Source: Aquamicrobium zhengzhouense (GTDB taxonomy: Bacteria; Pseudomonadota; Alphaproteobacteria; Rhizobiales; Rhizobiaceae). Taken from it: DNA of 64,000 bases. A model generated the notes under the pieces. It saw only the letters and a list, made by a program, of their open reading frames with translations. It did not search any database and was not told where the DNA came from. Each line of letters begins with the position of its first letter. Position 1 is the stretch's first letter. Positions 9,617 to 18,842 of the stretch are shown here, piece by piece. The stretch spans positions 488,707 through 552,706 of the forward strand of contig NZ_JADGMQ010000001.1 of NCBI RefSeq assembly GCF_016124105.1, read 5' to 3'. A program made the translations under genes and the position numbers.

Positions 9617-10555
9617 GTGAACTATATAAAACGGTATTTTTGGGCGGTCGTGGGAGTGGCGGCCGTCGCATTTTCTATCTGGCTGCTTTACCATGAACTT
9701 CGCGGTCTATCTTTAGATGAACTCTGGGAAAGTCTGGCCGCAATTTCCGTTCACGCTTGGATGTTGTCTATCGCAGCAACGCTGCTCGCATACGCGGCAC
9801 TTGCTGGATACGACCACTTGGCTCTGCTCCACCTGCAAAGGGAGGTGGGCTGGCTCTACATGACCATATGCTCGTTCACCACCTATGCCCTTTCCCACAA
9901 CATTGGCGCTTCGGTGTTTTCAGGGTCGGTGGTTCGCTACCGCGCTTATACTGCCAAAGGCCTTAGTGCTGCCGAAGTCGGCGTACTCGTCGCGTTCTGC
10001 TCATTCACGTTCGCTTTGGGCACGCTCATGCTCACGGGCATCGTCCTGATAATTGAACCGGAACTAACGGAGCGGTTCGTGGAGGTGCTGCCGGTGTCAG
10101 CATCATCGGCAACCGGAGTCATGCTCCTCGCCTTGGTGGGCCTTTATGTCTTAGGGAGTGCGCTGAAACTGCGCCCGTTGAAACTAGGCAAGATCGAGGT
10201 TCACTATCCGAAACTGCACATTGTTGGGCGGCAATTGCTGATCGCTCCCCTGGAGCTCATCGGCGCTGCCGCGATCATTTACTTTGCCCTTCCCGAAGCT
10301 GGAAACCCGGGCTTTGTTATCGTTCTCGGGATCTTCTTGATCTCATTCTCCGCTGCATTGCTCTCGCACGCACCCGGTGGCCTTGGTGTTCTGGAACTGG
10401 TGTTCATCACGGGTCTGTCCGAGATGGATCCGGCTGACGTCCTCGCGGCACTTCTCGTTTTCCGCCTGCTCTACCTTATTATTCCGTTTGCGCTGGCGCT
10501 GTTCGTCGTACTGGGCTTTGAGCGCTCACAACTGGCTCACGATCAGGAACCATGA
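9617..10555 (+). CDS. UPF0104 / lysylphosphatidylglycerol synthase-type transmembrane protein
   Basis: This is a 312-residue integral membrane protein with about eight hydrophobic segments. The pattern of SFTTYALSHNIGASVFSGSVVRYRAYTAKGLS resembles the flippase domain of lysyl-phosphatidylglycerol synthases (YbhN/UPF0104 family). There is no C-terminal aminoacyl-transferase domain, so lipid lysylation is not expected; a lipid-handling role is inference. It starts with GTG after AGGGGATAGG. Its last 77 bp overlap the end of the DUF502 gene on the opposite strand. Confidence 0.8.
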   Translation: MNYIKRYFWAVVGVAAVAFSIWLLYHELRGLSLDELWESLAAISVHAWMLSIAATLLAYAALAGYDHLALLHLQREVGWLYMTICSFTTYALSHNIGASVFSGSVVRYRAYTAKGLSAAEVGVLVAFCSFTFALGTLMLTGIVLIIEPELTERFVEVLPVSASSATGVMLLALVGLYVLGSALKLRPLKLGKIEVHYPKLHIVGRQLLIAPLELIGAAAIIYFALPEAGNPGFVIVLGIFLISFSAALLSHAPGGLGVLELVFITGLSEMDPADVLAALLVFRLLYLIIPFALALFVVLGFERSQLAHDQEP

Positions 10556-11210
10556 CCGTCTGATGTAATTTGGGCCAATTGAGCGGGACATTGTCTGGAG
10601 CCATTGCCCCGCCGGATACGATGAAGGCCATCGCATCGTTCTTCGTCCAATCGAGCCAGACCAGTCTCGACGTAGGCACCAGCTCCACAAAGCCAGAGGT
10701 CGGATTCGGCGTCGTGGGAACGTAGACGGCAGCCAATTCCGGATGCTGCTCCGTTTCGGGGAAAACCCGGGTTACTATCCCCACCGCGCGCATGTTCTCA
10801 GATAGAAACTCAATCAGGACCACACGTTGCCCTGTCGGCGTTCCATCGCCCCCAAGCGAGCGTATCAATGTTTGAGTGGCGCCATAGACCGTACGTGCCA
10901 GCGGCACACGTTCGACAATCCGGTCAAATGCCCGAAGCAATCTGCGGCCGACCACGGCGTTGGATGTCTTGCCAAGTAAGAAAAGGCAGAGCAGTGCGAG
11001 AATTAGGGCGAGACCAGATTGAAACCAGCCGGCCAGCAACAGGTCCGCAGCGTCGGGCATCGTTGGCCGCAATACACCCGCCAGCGCAAAGGTAGCAGGC
11101 CTTCCGGCCCAGACCAGCATGTCAACCACAAAGGAAATGATCCACGCGGTCACTCCTAACGGTACGATCGTGAGGACCCCGGTGATTATATGGCGAGTGA
11201 TCGACTGCAT
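10479..11210 (-). CDS. DUF502 family membrane protein
   Basis: The protein has 243 residues with two N-terminal membrane helices (about 8-32 and 58-82) followed by a soluble domain containing RIVERVPLARTVYGATQTLI and PTTPNPTSGFVELVPTSRLVWLDW, both characteristic of the DUF502 family. Its function is unknown. The C-terminal tail of about 25 residues is proline- and glutamine-rich and is encoded inside the end of the convergent UPF0104 gene, so the tail may be a read-through extension. It lies 81 bp after the Mrp operon on the same strand. Confidence 0.8.
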   Translation of the reverse strand: MQSITRHIITGVLTIVPLGVTAWIISFVVDMLVWAGRPATFALAGVLRPTMPDAADLLLAGWFQSGLALILALLCLFLLGKTSNAVVGRRLLRAFDRIVERVPLARTVYGATQTLIRSLGGDGTPTGQRVVLIEFLSENMRAVGIVTRVFPETEQHPELAAVYVPTTPNPTSGFVELVPTSRLVWLDWTKNDAMAFIVSGGAMAPDNVPLNWPKLHQTVMVPDREPVVSAQSPVRRTAPAQTE

Positions 11211-11291
11211 GCAGCCCTCTGCTTCACGAAGACAATAAGCTTTCGACCCAATGCCTCGCCACTAATTTCGGGAAGTCAACTCTATCCCGCC

Positions 11292-11693
11292 TCAGGACCT
11301 GCTTTCCGGGGCGTCTGGATCAGCGCCGACGTCGAGCTTGATACGAGGCGGATCCATCGGAGGCACCTCCGGGTTGTTTTCCGCCCGATCGCGATAGATT
11401 GCGGCCCGCGCGAGCAACATCAGGGTGATCGGCATCGTGACGGTCACAAACACGCCGACGAGGAACTCATGCAGGACCGGACGTAGCTGCAGCACGGAGA
11501 AGAAGATCATCGACGCCATGACAATGGCACCGGTTCCCCAACTCGTCCCAAGGGTAGGTGCATGTACGCGGTCATAGAAAGAGCGCAACTTCCAAAAGCC
11601 GTATGAGCCTACGAGTGCCAGCCCTGAGCCAAGAAGCAGAAGAAGCGCGACGATAATTGCTGCCCAAAGCGGCAGGTCTTGCGCGTGGCTCAT
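11292..11693 (-). CDS. mrpG: Mrp antiporter subunit G
   Basis: This is the last gene of the Mrp (Pha/Mnh) operon. The 133-residue protein has three hydrophobic segments and the MnhG pattern [32 protein letters not shown]. Mrp complexes exchange cytoplasmic Na+ or K+ for protons using several homologues of complex I subunits. It overlaps mrpF by 4 bp. The C-terminal tail ([23 protein letters not shown]) is soluble. Confidence 0.93.
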   Translation of the reverse strand: MSHAQDLPLWAAIIVALLLLLGSGLALVGSYGFWKLRSFYDRVHAPTLGTSWGTGAIVMASMIFFSVLQLRPVLHEFLVGVFVTVTMPITLMLLARAAIYRDRAENNPEVPPMDPPRIKLDVGADPDAPESRS

Positions 11694-11971
11694 TCGATCA
11701 CCTCACCGCGCATCAGAAATTTAGCCAATGCCGCGGTTGCGACGAAGCCGAGAACGGCAATGATCAACGCAGCCTCAAAATAAAAGGTGCTTCCGGTACG
11801 AATGCCGAAGACAAGCACCTGCAGCATGGAATTAACGTATAGGGTATCGAGGCCAAGAACCCGGTCCTGTGCTCTTGGTCCGCGCATCATGCGTGCCAAG
11901 GCAAAGATCATGGCGAGCGCCAAGGCCATATGAGCCACATAAACCGCGACCATGACGATCATCTCACTCAT
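11690..11971 (-). CDS. mrpF: Mrp antiporter subunit F
   Basis: This is a 93-residue protein with three membrane helices, and [21 protein letters not shown] is the MnhF signature. The ATG at 11971 overlaps the mrpE stop as ATGA; the frame is open further upstream, but that part lies within mrpE and is not needed. It is a small structural subunit of the Mrp complex. Confidence 0.93.
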   Translation of the reverse strand: MSEMIVMVAVYVAHMALALAMIFALARMMRGPRAQDRVLGLDTLYVNSMLQVLVFGIRTGSTFYFEAALIIAVLGFVATAALAKFLMRGEVIE

Positions 11972-12453
11972 TCGAAAATCTCCCGCAGAAGATGCTCGTA
12001 ACGGTTCTTGATGATGTCCATCCACTCCGCCTCATCTACCAGATCGAAGATGTGGAGCAACACCGTTCCCTTCGCTGAATCATAGTCCATCCACGCGGTA
12101 CCCGGCGTGCTGGTAATGATTACCGACAGAATAGCCAACCCAACCGGGTCCCGGAGATCCAGTGGGATGCTGAGAAAGCCGGACGTTCTCGCCCTCTTCT
12201 TCCCCTGCAGGATGATCGTCACCACAGCGATGTTCGAACGGATGATGTCCAGGAGAACGATGCCAAGCAGCTTCGGCAACAGATCCCACCGCTTGATGTT
12301 CGGCCGAACGGGGTCAAGTGCCACCAGCCCTTGGACCGCTAGCAAGGCAACCGCCGTTCCGAGGATCAGATTTCCAAGTGAGAAGCTCGTCAGCAGCAGC
12401 CACATGCCGATGAGCGAGACCGTCAGCAGTGGAAAGGGGAACAAGCGCTTCAT
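11968..12453 (-). CDS. mrpE: Mrp antiporter subunit E
   Basis: The 161-residue product has two N-terminal helices and the MnhE pattern [16 protein letters not shown], then [33 protein letters not shown]. It starts within the last 4 bp of mrpD. MnhE is needed for complex assembly in the systems studied. Confidence 0.94.
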   Translation of the reverse strand: MKRLFPFPLLTVSLIGMWLLLTSFSLGNLILGTAVALLAVQGLVALDPVRPNIKRWDLLPKLLGIVLLDIIRSNIAVVTIILQGKKRARTSGFLSIPLDLRDPVGLAILSVIITSTPGTAWMDYDSAKGTVLLHIFDLVDEAEWMDIIKNRYEHLLREIFE

Positions 12454-14090
12454 TGCGTTGTCTCCCTCATAGGTGTCACGGCACGCGGAGCGTCGATCAC
12501 GCTTTCAATGTAAATGCGAGGGTCATGCAGATTATCCGCGGTTGCCTGCATGTATCGCATGATCGGGCCGGCCTGCACAGTGATCGCAAAGGTCAGAACG
12601 AGCAGTGCCGCTATCGGCAAAATCTCCGTGACTAGAACGCGCGGAACGACGGCATCCACTGGCGCCCAGAAGGCGCGGATGCCCGCGCGGCTCATCGAAA
12701 TCAGTGAGGCCAAGCCTGACAGAATGAGGAAGGCTGTCAGCCACCAGGCAGAAGGGCTGATGACACTGCCTCCGTCAGCTCCGCCGGGGTTCATACCCGC
12801 GTCGATAATCACGAATTTGGCAACAAATCCCGGGAGGGGCGGCAGCCCCGCCAGGAGCAATGCGCAAGCACCAAAACTGATGCCAAGGATCGCAAGCGTG
12901 CCCGGAATGACTACCCCGACTTCCTCTTCAAAGTCCTCATCGACCTCCTCGTCACCGAAGGCCTCGACAGTCACGGCCAGAACGTTCGAGATCTGATCCT
13001 GACCGCGTTCCACAAGCTCGATCAGCAGGAAGAAAGCACTTATCGCGACGGTCGAGCTGACGAGATAAAGCAGCGCACCAGCGGTCACGCCAGCCTCGAA
13101 GAGACCGAGTGACGCCAGCAGTGTCCCTGAGGAAACGAGGACAGAAAACCCTGCCAGCCTGCCAAGCGACTGAGATGCAAGCACGCCTATCGCTCCGAAA
13201 GTGATCGTAGCAAGACCACCGAGCAGTAGCGCATTCGTCCCGAATCCAGCTGAGACCGTTTCCTCGCTGAAAAACAGAAGCGAAAGACGCAGGATGACAT
13301 AGACGCCTACCTTGCTCATGATCGCCATGATCGCCGCGACCGGCGCTGGCGCCGCCGTGTAGGTGGTAGGTAGCCAGAAAGCCAGGGGCCACATCCCGGC
13401 CTTGATCAGGAACGCGATACCGAGGATCCCTGCTCCGGCCTCCAGCATCATCATGCTTTCAGGAGAGACACGCGGAATTCGTACCGCGAGGTCTGCCATG
13501 TTCAAAGTACCGGTGACGCCATAGATCATGGCGACGCCGATCAGGAACAGCAGTGAGGCCGCTAGGTTAATCGCAATGTAATGCAAGCCCGCCCTGACAC
13601 GCTGCGGCCCTGAGCTGTGCAGGACAAGTCCGTACGACGCGGCCAGCATCACTTCGAAAAATACAAAGAGATTGAACAGATCGCCGGTGAGGAACGAGCC
13701 GTTGAGGCCCATCAGCAGCAGAAGGAATAGCGTATGGAAGTGCGGACCTGCCTTCTGCCAGCGACCGATCGAGAATATCAGCGCCGGAATTGCGAGAACC
13801 GACGTCAGCAGAAGCATCATGGCCGCAAGCCGGTCGAGTACCAGCACAATGGCAAAGGGCGGCGGCCAGTTCCCCAACAGGTAAACGACCACGCGGCCAT
13901 TCTCGGCCGTTCCATCGAAGTGCGCGACTCTGATCAGCATCACCGAGATGACTAGCAGCGCGATCGATGTGACGATCGATACAGTCGCCTTCAGGACGCG
14001 TTCCTGATCGTTGAAGAACAAGAGCAACGCGCCTGCCAGCAATGGCAGGACTATGGGCAGGATGACGAGATGTTCAGGTCCCGGGATCAT
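12450..14090 (-). CDS. mrpD: Mrp antiporter subunit D
   Basis: This is a 546-residue polytopic protein homologous to the proton-pumping NuoN/NuoM-type subunits of complex I. Recognisable parts are NGSFLTGDLFNLFVFFEVMLAASYGLVLH, IKAGMWPLAFWLPTTYTAAPAPVAAIMAIMSKVGVYVILRL, and an acidic stretch EAFGDEEVDEDFEEEVG inserted before the last helices. Overlaps of 4 bp with mrpC and mrpE indicate one transcript. Confidence 0.95.
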   Translation of the reverse strand: MIPGPEHLVILPIVLPLLAGALLLFFNDQERVLKATVSIVTSIALLVISVMLIRVAHFDGTAENGRVVVYLLGNWPPPFAIVLVLDRLAAMMLLLTSVLAIPALIFSIGRWQKAGPHFHTLFLLLLMGLNGSFLTGDLFNLFVFFEVMLAASYGLVLHSSGPQRVRAGLHYIAINLAASLLFLIGVAMIYGVTGTLNMADLAVRIPRVSPESMMMLEAGAGILGIAFLIKAGMWPLAFWLPTTYTAAPAPVAAIMAIMSKVGVYVILRLSLLFFSEETVSAGFGTNALLLGGLATITFGAIGVLASQSLGRLAGFSVLVSSGTLLASLGLFEAGVTAGALLYLVSSTVAISAFFLLIELVERGQDQISNVLAVTVEAFGDEEVDEDFEEEVGVVIPGTLAILGISFGACALLLAGLPPLPGFVAKFVIIDAGMNPGGADGGSVISPSAWWLTAFLILSGLASLISMSRAGIRAFWAPVDAVVPRVLVTEILPIAALLVLTFAITVQAGPIMRYMQATADNLHDPRIYIESVIDAPRAVTPMRETTQ

Positions 14091-14431
14091 CGCTCCGGCT
14101 CCCTGCCGTCAACATGATCTGTCCCGGTAAACCCACGTGCTGCCAGAAGTACAACAAGAAACAGCGCCGTCGTCGCAAACCCGATGACGATTGCAGTCAG
14201 GACCAACGCCTGGGGTATCGGATCCGCAAAATTCGCTGGATCAACGACGTCAACACCCTGCACGACAGGTGCCGCGTTCGTCTTCAATCGCCCCATCGAA
14301 AATATGAAGAGATTCACTGCATAGCCCAGCAAAGAAAGACCGATAATGACCTGATAGGTACGCGGTCGGAGCAGCAACCACACTCCCGACGCGACAAGCA
14401 CACCGATACCGATAGAAAGGACCAGTTCCAT
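14087..14431 (-). CDS. mrpC: Mrp antiporter subunit C
   Basis: This 114-residue protein resembles complex I subunit NuoK, with three helices and the motifs GVWLLLRPRTYQVIIGLSLLGYAVNLFIFSMG and DPIPQALVLTAIVIGFATTA typical of MnhC. Its ATG shares a base with the mrpA stop (TGATG). Confidence 0.95.
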   Translation of the reverse strand: MELVLSIGIGVLVASGVWLLLRPRTYQVIIGLSLLGYAVNLFIFSMGRLKTNAAPVVQGVDVVDPANFADPIPQALVLTAIVIGFATTALFLVVLLAARGFTGTDHVDGREPER

Positions 14432-17346
14432 CAGGCGTCCTCCTCGACCTTCGCTGCTTCAACAGCGCGCACGCGATAGCTACGTACGGACTGATGCGCG
14501 ATTGCGATGAGCATGAGGACGGTCGCGCCAACGACCAGCGCGAACACGCCTAGGTCGAACAGAAGGGCGCTTGCCGTCGGAACTTTTCCGATGAATGGAA
14601 TCTCCGTGTACTGGAAGTAACTCGTCAGGAAAGGCATTCCAAATAGCCACGCTCCGAGGCCAGTGAACGCTGCCGCGAGAAGGCCGACACCGATCCACCG
14701 AACCGGAAGTATGCGCAGGCGATCTTCAACCCAGCGAGTACCGCCTGCCAGATATTGCAGCAGGAAACCAATCGCCATGGTGACGCCGGCTGCAAAGCCG
14801 CCTCCAGGCAGGTCGTGCCCGCGCAGGAAGAGATATGCAGCCAGCAAGATGATAACCGGGAACATCCACTGCATCAGAATGGACGGAACCATCAGGTAGT
14901 CACGCACCGTCGAACCAACTTCGCGGTCGGGACGCTCATCATCAATCAGGTTCTGGATACGTTGCTGCTCGGGCACGCCCACACTGTCCGGCGCGGGCCT
15001 GAAACGGCGCAGGAGAGCGAAGACGGTAAGCGCAACGATGCCAAGAACGGTAATTTCGCCGAACGTATCGAATGCGCGGAAGTCGACCAAAATGACGTTG
15101 ACAACGTTCGTTCCGCCACCTTCCGAATAGGCACGGTCGAGGAAGAAATCAGCAATCGTGTCCGGCATCGGGCTCGTCATCATTGCGTAGGCGATCATCG
15201 TCATGCCGACGCCGCACACGAGGGCGAGCGCGAAATCGCGGTGGCGGCGCATGCGTGCCATCGGCGTGACCGCGTTGTCCACTTCCTCGAGACGCTGTGG
15301 CAGCCACCGCAAACCGAGCAAAATCAGAACAGTGGTAACGACTTCGACCACCAGCTGCGTGACCGCCAGATCAGGCGCTGAGAACCAGATGAAAGTGATG
15401 CAAGTTACAATCCCCGCACCGCCCATGAGAATAAGGGCCGCGAGGCGGTGGTACTTGGCCTGATATGCCGCGCCAATCGCGCAGACGATGCCGACAGCCC
15501 AAAATGCCGCAAACGTTGGGTCCAAGCCGTCGAAGCTTACATTTTGAGGTCGGAATCCAGCCTGAAATAGCGGCCATAGTCCTGCGACGAATGCTGCTAG
15601 GACTACAAGACGAAGCTGCGGCTGAAGGCGACGCGTCCCAAGATTGGCTTCTATCCAACGCGCCCAGCGCCACGAGATGGTCACCAGGATCCGCTCGAAG
15701 ATTCGCTGTCCCTTTAGGTTGCGCAAGAACGGCGTGCCATCTTCGCAGGTCGCCAGATAATTGTTCAGCGCGAAATACAAGAGGATTCCGCCAACGAGTG
15801 CGATGACGCTCATCACCAAGGGCGTGTTAAAGCCATGCCAGACCGCGAGACTGTACTCCGGCGTCTCGCTCCCCAGCACCGCAACCACGGCGGTGTGCAA
15901 ATAGGGCCCAACCGTGATGCTCGGTACCATTCCGACGATTAGACAGATGAGGACCAGCAACTCAATCGGAAGGCGCATCCAATGGGGCGGCTCATGCGGA
16001 ATCTTCGGAAGGTCTACAGGCTTCGGGCCGAAGAAAACTGTATGAATGAACCGAACCGAATAGGTGACAGCGAAGGCGCCGGCCAGGGTGGCTGCATACG
16101 GAGCAAGACCGTCCAGAATCGAGCCATGGTGCTTTTCCAGGGTCTCGGCAAAGAACATTTCCTTCGACAAGAAACCGTTGAGCAGAGGCACGCCAGCCAT
16201 GGCCGCGCTTGCAACCATCGCCAGCGTGGCCGTGATTGGCAAGAACGAAAAGAGGCCTGATAAACGCCGCATGTCGCGTGTTCCGGCTTCGTGGTCGATG
16301 ATACCAGCGGCCATAAAAAGCGACGCCTTGAAGGTCGCATGATTCATCATGTGGAAGATGGCAGCGACGGCCGCGAGCGGGCTTCCCAAGCTCAAAAGCG
16401 TCGTGATCAGACCAAGATGGCTGATTGTTGAATAGGCAAGAAGACCCTTCAGATCCTGCTGGAAAATCGCATAAAAAGCGCCAAGGGTAAGCGTCGTCAT
16501 GCCGGTCAGTCCGACGATGAAGAACCATTCATCAGTGCCGGACAGAACCGGCCAGAGGCGCGCGAGCAAGAAGACGCCAGCTTTCACCATCGTCGCGGAA
16601 TGCAGATAGGCAGATACCGGCGTCGGTGCCGCCATCGCGTTGGGCAGCCAGAAATGAAATGGAAACTGCGCGCTCTTGGTCAGTGCGCCTAGCAGGATCA
16701 GGATGAGCGCCGGTGTGTAAAGATCATGGTTGCGAATGAGATCGCCTGACGCCAACACCACGTCCAGATCATAGCTTCCGACAATATGGCCAAGGATCAT
16801 CAAACCGACGAGCAGCGCAAGTCCACCGATGCCGGTGATGGTCAGCGCCATTCTCGCGCCGTCGCGCGCAGCCTGATTGTGATGCCAGTAGCCGATTAAA
16901 AGGAACGACACGATACTGGTCAGTTCCCAGAATATGGCGAGTACAATCAGATTACCGGAGATAACGAGCCCCTGCATCGCGCCCATAAATGCCAGCAGGA
17001 AAGAAAAGAACCGCGGCACCGGATCCTTCGGCGACATGTAGTAGCGCGCGTAAATGACGACGAGCAGGCCGATGCCGGTGATCAGCACCGAGAACATCCA
17101 CCCGAAACCATCCATCCGCAGCGTGAAGTTCACACCGAGTTCGGGAAGCCACTCCGCCTCACGACGAACCACCCCACCATTCTTGACCGACGGGTATAAG
17201 AACGCAGTGATCGCAAAGGCGGTCACTGAAATCAGGCCCGATAGCCAAGCCTCAGCGTTACGCGCATTCGAGGGGAGCAGTGAAGCTGCTACGCTGCCAG
17301 CAAACGGCAACAACAGGAGAAACAATAGCAGGTTCGCGTCGGTCAT
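14431..17346 (-). CDS. mrpA: Mrp antiporter fused subunits A and B
   Basis: The 971-residue protein joins an MnhA part (NuoL-like helices, residues 1 to about 790, with MGAMQGLVISGNLIVLAIFWELTSIVSFLLIGYWHHN and FHFWLPNAMAAPTPVSAYLHSATMVKAG) to an MnhB part at the C-terminus (about 830-960, containing FLRGHDLPGGGFAAGVTMAIGFLLQYLAGG). In many bacteria A and B are separate genes; rhizobial PhaAB systems are fused like this. It is the first gene of the operon A/B-C-D-E-F-G, so the set is complete. Confidence 0.95.
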   Translation of the reverse strand: MTDANLLLFLLLLPFAGSVAASLLPSNARNAEAWLSGLISVTAFAITAFLYPSVKNGGVVRREAEWLPELGVNFTLRMDGFGWMFSVLITGIGLLVVIYARYYMSPKDPVPRFFSFLLAFMGAMQGLVISGNLIVLAIFWELTSIVSFLLIGYWHHNQAARDGARMALTITGIGGLALLVGLMILGHIVGSYDLDVVLASGDLIRNHDLYTPALILILLGALTKSAQFPFHFWLPNAMAAPTPVSAYLHSATMVKAGVFLLARLWPVLSGTDEWFFIVGLTGMTTLTLGAFYAIFQQDLKGLLAYSTISHLGLITTLLSLGSPLAAVAAIFHMMNHATFKASLFMAAGIIDHEAGTRDMRRLSGLFSFLPITATLAMVASAAMAGVPLLNGFLSKEMFFAETLEKHHGSILDGLAPYAATLAGAFAVTYSVRFIHTVFFGPKPVDLPKIPHEPPHWMRLPIELLVLICLIVGMVPSITVGPYLHTAVVAVLGSETPEYSLAVWHGFNTPLVMSVIALVGGILLYFALNNYLATCEDGTPFLRNLKGQRIFERILVTISWRWARWIEANLGTRRLQPQLRLVVLAAFVAGLWPLFQAGFRPQNVSFDGLDPTFAAFWAVGIVCAIGAAYQAKYHRLAALILMGGAGIVTCITFIWFSAPDLAVTQLVVEVVTTVLILLGLRWLPQRLEEVDNAVTPMARMRRHRDFALALVCGVGMTMIAYAMMTSPMPDTIADFFLDRAYSEGGGTNVVNVILVDFRAFDTFGEITVLGIVALTVFALLRRFRPAPDSVGVPEQQRIQNLIDDERPDREVGSTVRDYLMVPSILMQWMFPVIILLAAYLFLRGHDLPGGGFAAGVTMAIGFLLQYLAGGTRWVEDRLRILPVRWIGVGLLAAAFTGLGAWLFGMPFLTSYFQYTEIPFIGKVPTASALLFDLGVFALVVGATVLMLIAIAHQSVRSYRVRAVEAAKVEEDA

Positions 17347-17484
17347 TCCGCGTGATTCGGCTTTCGGGTGCTAGAGGGATCAGGTAATTTCAGAAGCCGC
17401 AGATATTCGCATCAAGTCAAGCCCTTAACGAAATAATGTACGGATGTGCGTCAGGTAACCGTGCCCATCCACAGTCCTTGCTGA

Positions 17485-18660
17485 TCAACTCACGATCGTC
17501 TGGTTTTTATTCGCCAGATCGTCTTCATCGCTAACAGCTACCGGAATCGGCGCAGCCATTTCATGGAGCCATTCGCGCCAGATGGCGACCAAAAGCGCCA
17601 TAAGTACAGGGCCGATGAAGAGGCCTAGGAACCCCATCGTCTTTACCCCGCCAATGAGGCCGAAGAAGGTAGGCAGGAACGGCAGCTTGATCGGCCCCCC
17701 CACCAGTTTGGGTCGGACTGTCTTGTCAACGATGAAGAGCTCGATGGAGCCCCAGGCAAACAGGGCAAATCCTGCGACGGGCGAACCCGAGGCGATCAGG
17801 TAGAGCGATACAAGAGTAAAGCTGAGCGGCGCGCCGCCAGGAATCAGCGCCATAACACCGGTAATGACGCCGAACGTCACCGGAGATGGAACACCGGCGA
17901 TCCAGTATGCGATGCCGAGGACGATGCCTTCCGCGATCGCAATGAGTGTCATCCCCATTACGGTCGAGCTGATGGTCGCTGGCACGACGCGTGAGATCCG
18001 CTCCCAACGCATTGGCAGGATGCGCTCGCCCAGCGTATCGACCTGTCCGGCGAAGTTCTCGCCGTCCTTGTAGACGAAGAACAGCGCTATGAGCATGAAC
18101 AGGAGGGTCAGCAGCAGGTCAAACAGGCCGGTACCGGCGGCAAGGACACCACGATAGATCGAGCCGATGTTTGCACCGCTGACGATCTGTACCAGTTCAC
18201 CGAGTGCGCCCGGATGCCCGATATAACGCTGCCACTGCTCGTCGAGCCATGCGCCAATCCCTCCCGGCAGCTGGATCATCCATTCAGGCGCGGCCGCCCC
18301 CGTACGGTTGGTTTCCACTGCCCATGTGAACCAGACCCCAATTTCGGTGATCGTATAGCTGATCGCCATGACAACCGGAACGACGAGGAAAGCTACAATC
18401 AGCGCGATCGCGATCGTAGCCGCGAGCGGGCGACTACCGCCGCAGCGGCGAAGCAGGTCGCGATAGATCGGCCAGCTGGCGAAACCGATGACCAGCGCAG
18501 CCAGAACAGGCACCAGAAAGCCGTGAAAGAAATAAATACCGGCGAGAAAAACGAGTACGAGCAGCCATCTGGCCGCCGATAATGGCGGTACCAGCGCGAT
18601 CCGTGTCGGTCGTCCGTCTCCAAGCCAACGCGGTTCTTGCGGGTTGTTTGTCTTTTTCAT
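17485..18660 (-). CDS. AI-2E family transporter
   Basis: This is a 391-residue inner membrane protein of the PerM/TqsA/YdiK family. It has helices near residues 30-60 and 75-100, then a soluble loop, and the C-terminal helices with GMTLIAIAEGIVLGIAYWIAGVPSP and ALIPGGAPLSF, which fit the family. Members are reported as permeases for small signals or cation/proton exchangers, so the substrate cannot be told from sequence. It lies 138 bp upstream of mrpA on the same strand. Confidence 0.85.
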   Translation of the reverse strand: MKKTNNPQEPRWLGDGRPTRIALVPPLSAARWLLVLVFLAGIYFFHGFLVPVLAALVIGFASWPIYRDLLRRCGGSRPLAATIAIALIVAFLVVPVVMAISYTITEIGVWFTWAVETNRTGAAAPEWMIQLPGGIGAWLDEQWQRYIGHPGALGELVQIVSGANIGSIYRGVLAAGTGLFDLLLTLLFMLIALFFVYKDGENFAGQVDTLGERILPMRWERISRVVPATISSTVMGMTLIAIAEGIVLGIAYWIAGVPSPVTFGVITGVMALIPGGAPLSFTLVSLYLIASGSPVAGFALFAWGSIELFIVDKTVRPKLVGGPIKLPFLPTFFGLIGGVKTMGFLGLFIGPVLMALLVAIWREWLHEMAAPIPVAVSDEDDLANKNQTIVS

Positions 18661-18842
18661 ACGCGTTTCGTCGCCTGCTCAGATCGCCGCTTAGCTGTAC
18701 AGCGCTACCATCACTATGATGTGTGGCACTGGCATTCCAACGCGGTCAAGGCTTCGGCCCCCTGAAAGCGGCATGCGCGACATTCTTTCTGACTGAAATC
18801 GCGCTGCGGCTCCTTCCTTGCACCAAAGCCGAGTTTTATAGG
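18661..18842. other. Intergenic gap between SMP-30 gene and AI-2E gene
   Basis: This 182-bp stretch is transcribed-strand downstream of the SMP-30 gene and upstream of the permease. I see no small gene, clear terminator or repeat in it. Confidence 0.4.

Noticed and set aside
9208-9694. Small genes in the 470-bp gap on either strand
   Set aside because: No SD, no hydrophobic or domain pattern, and frames on both strands are mutually overlapping.
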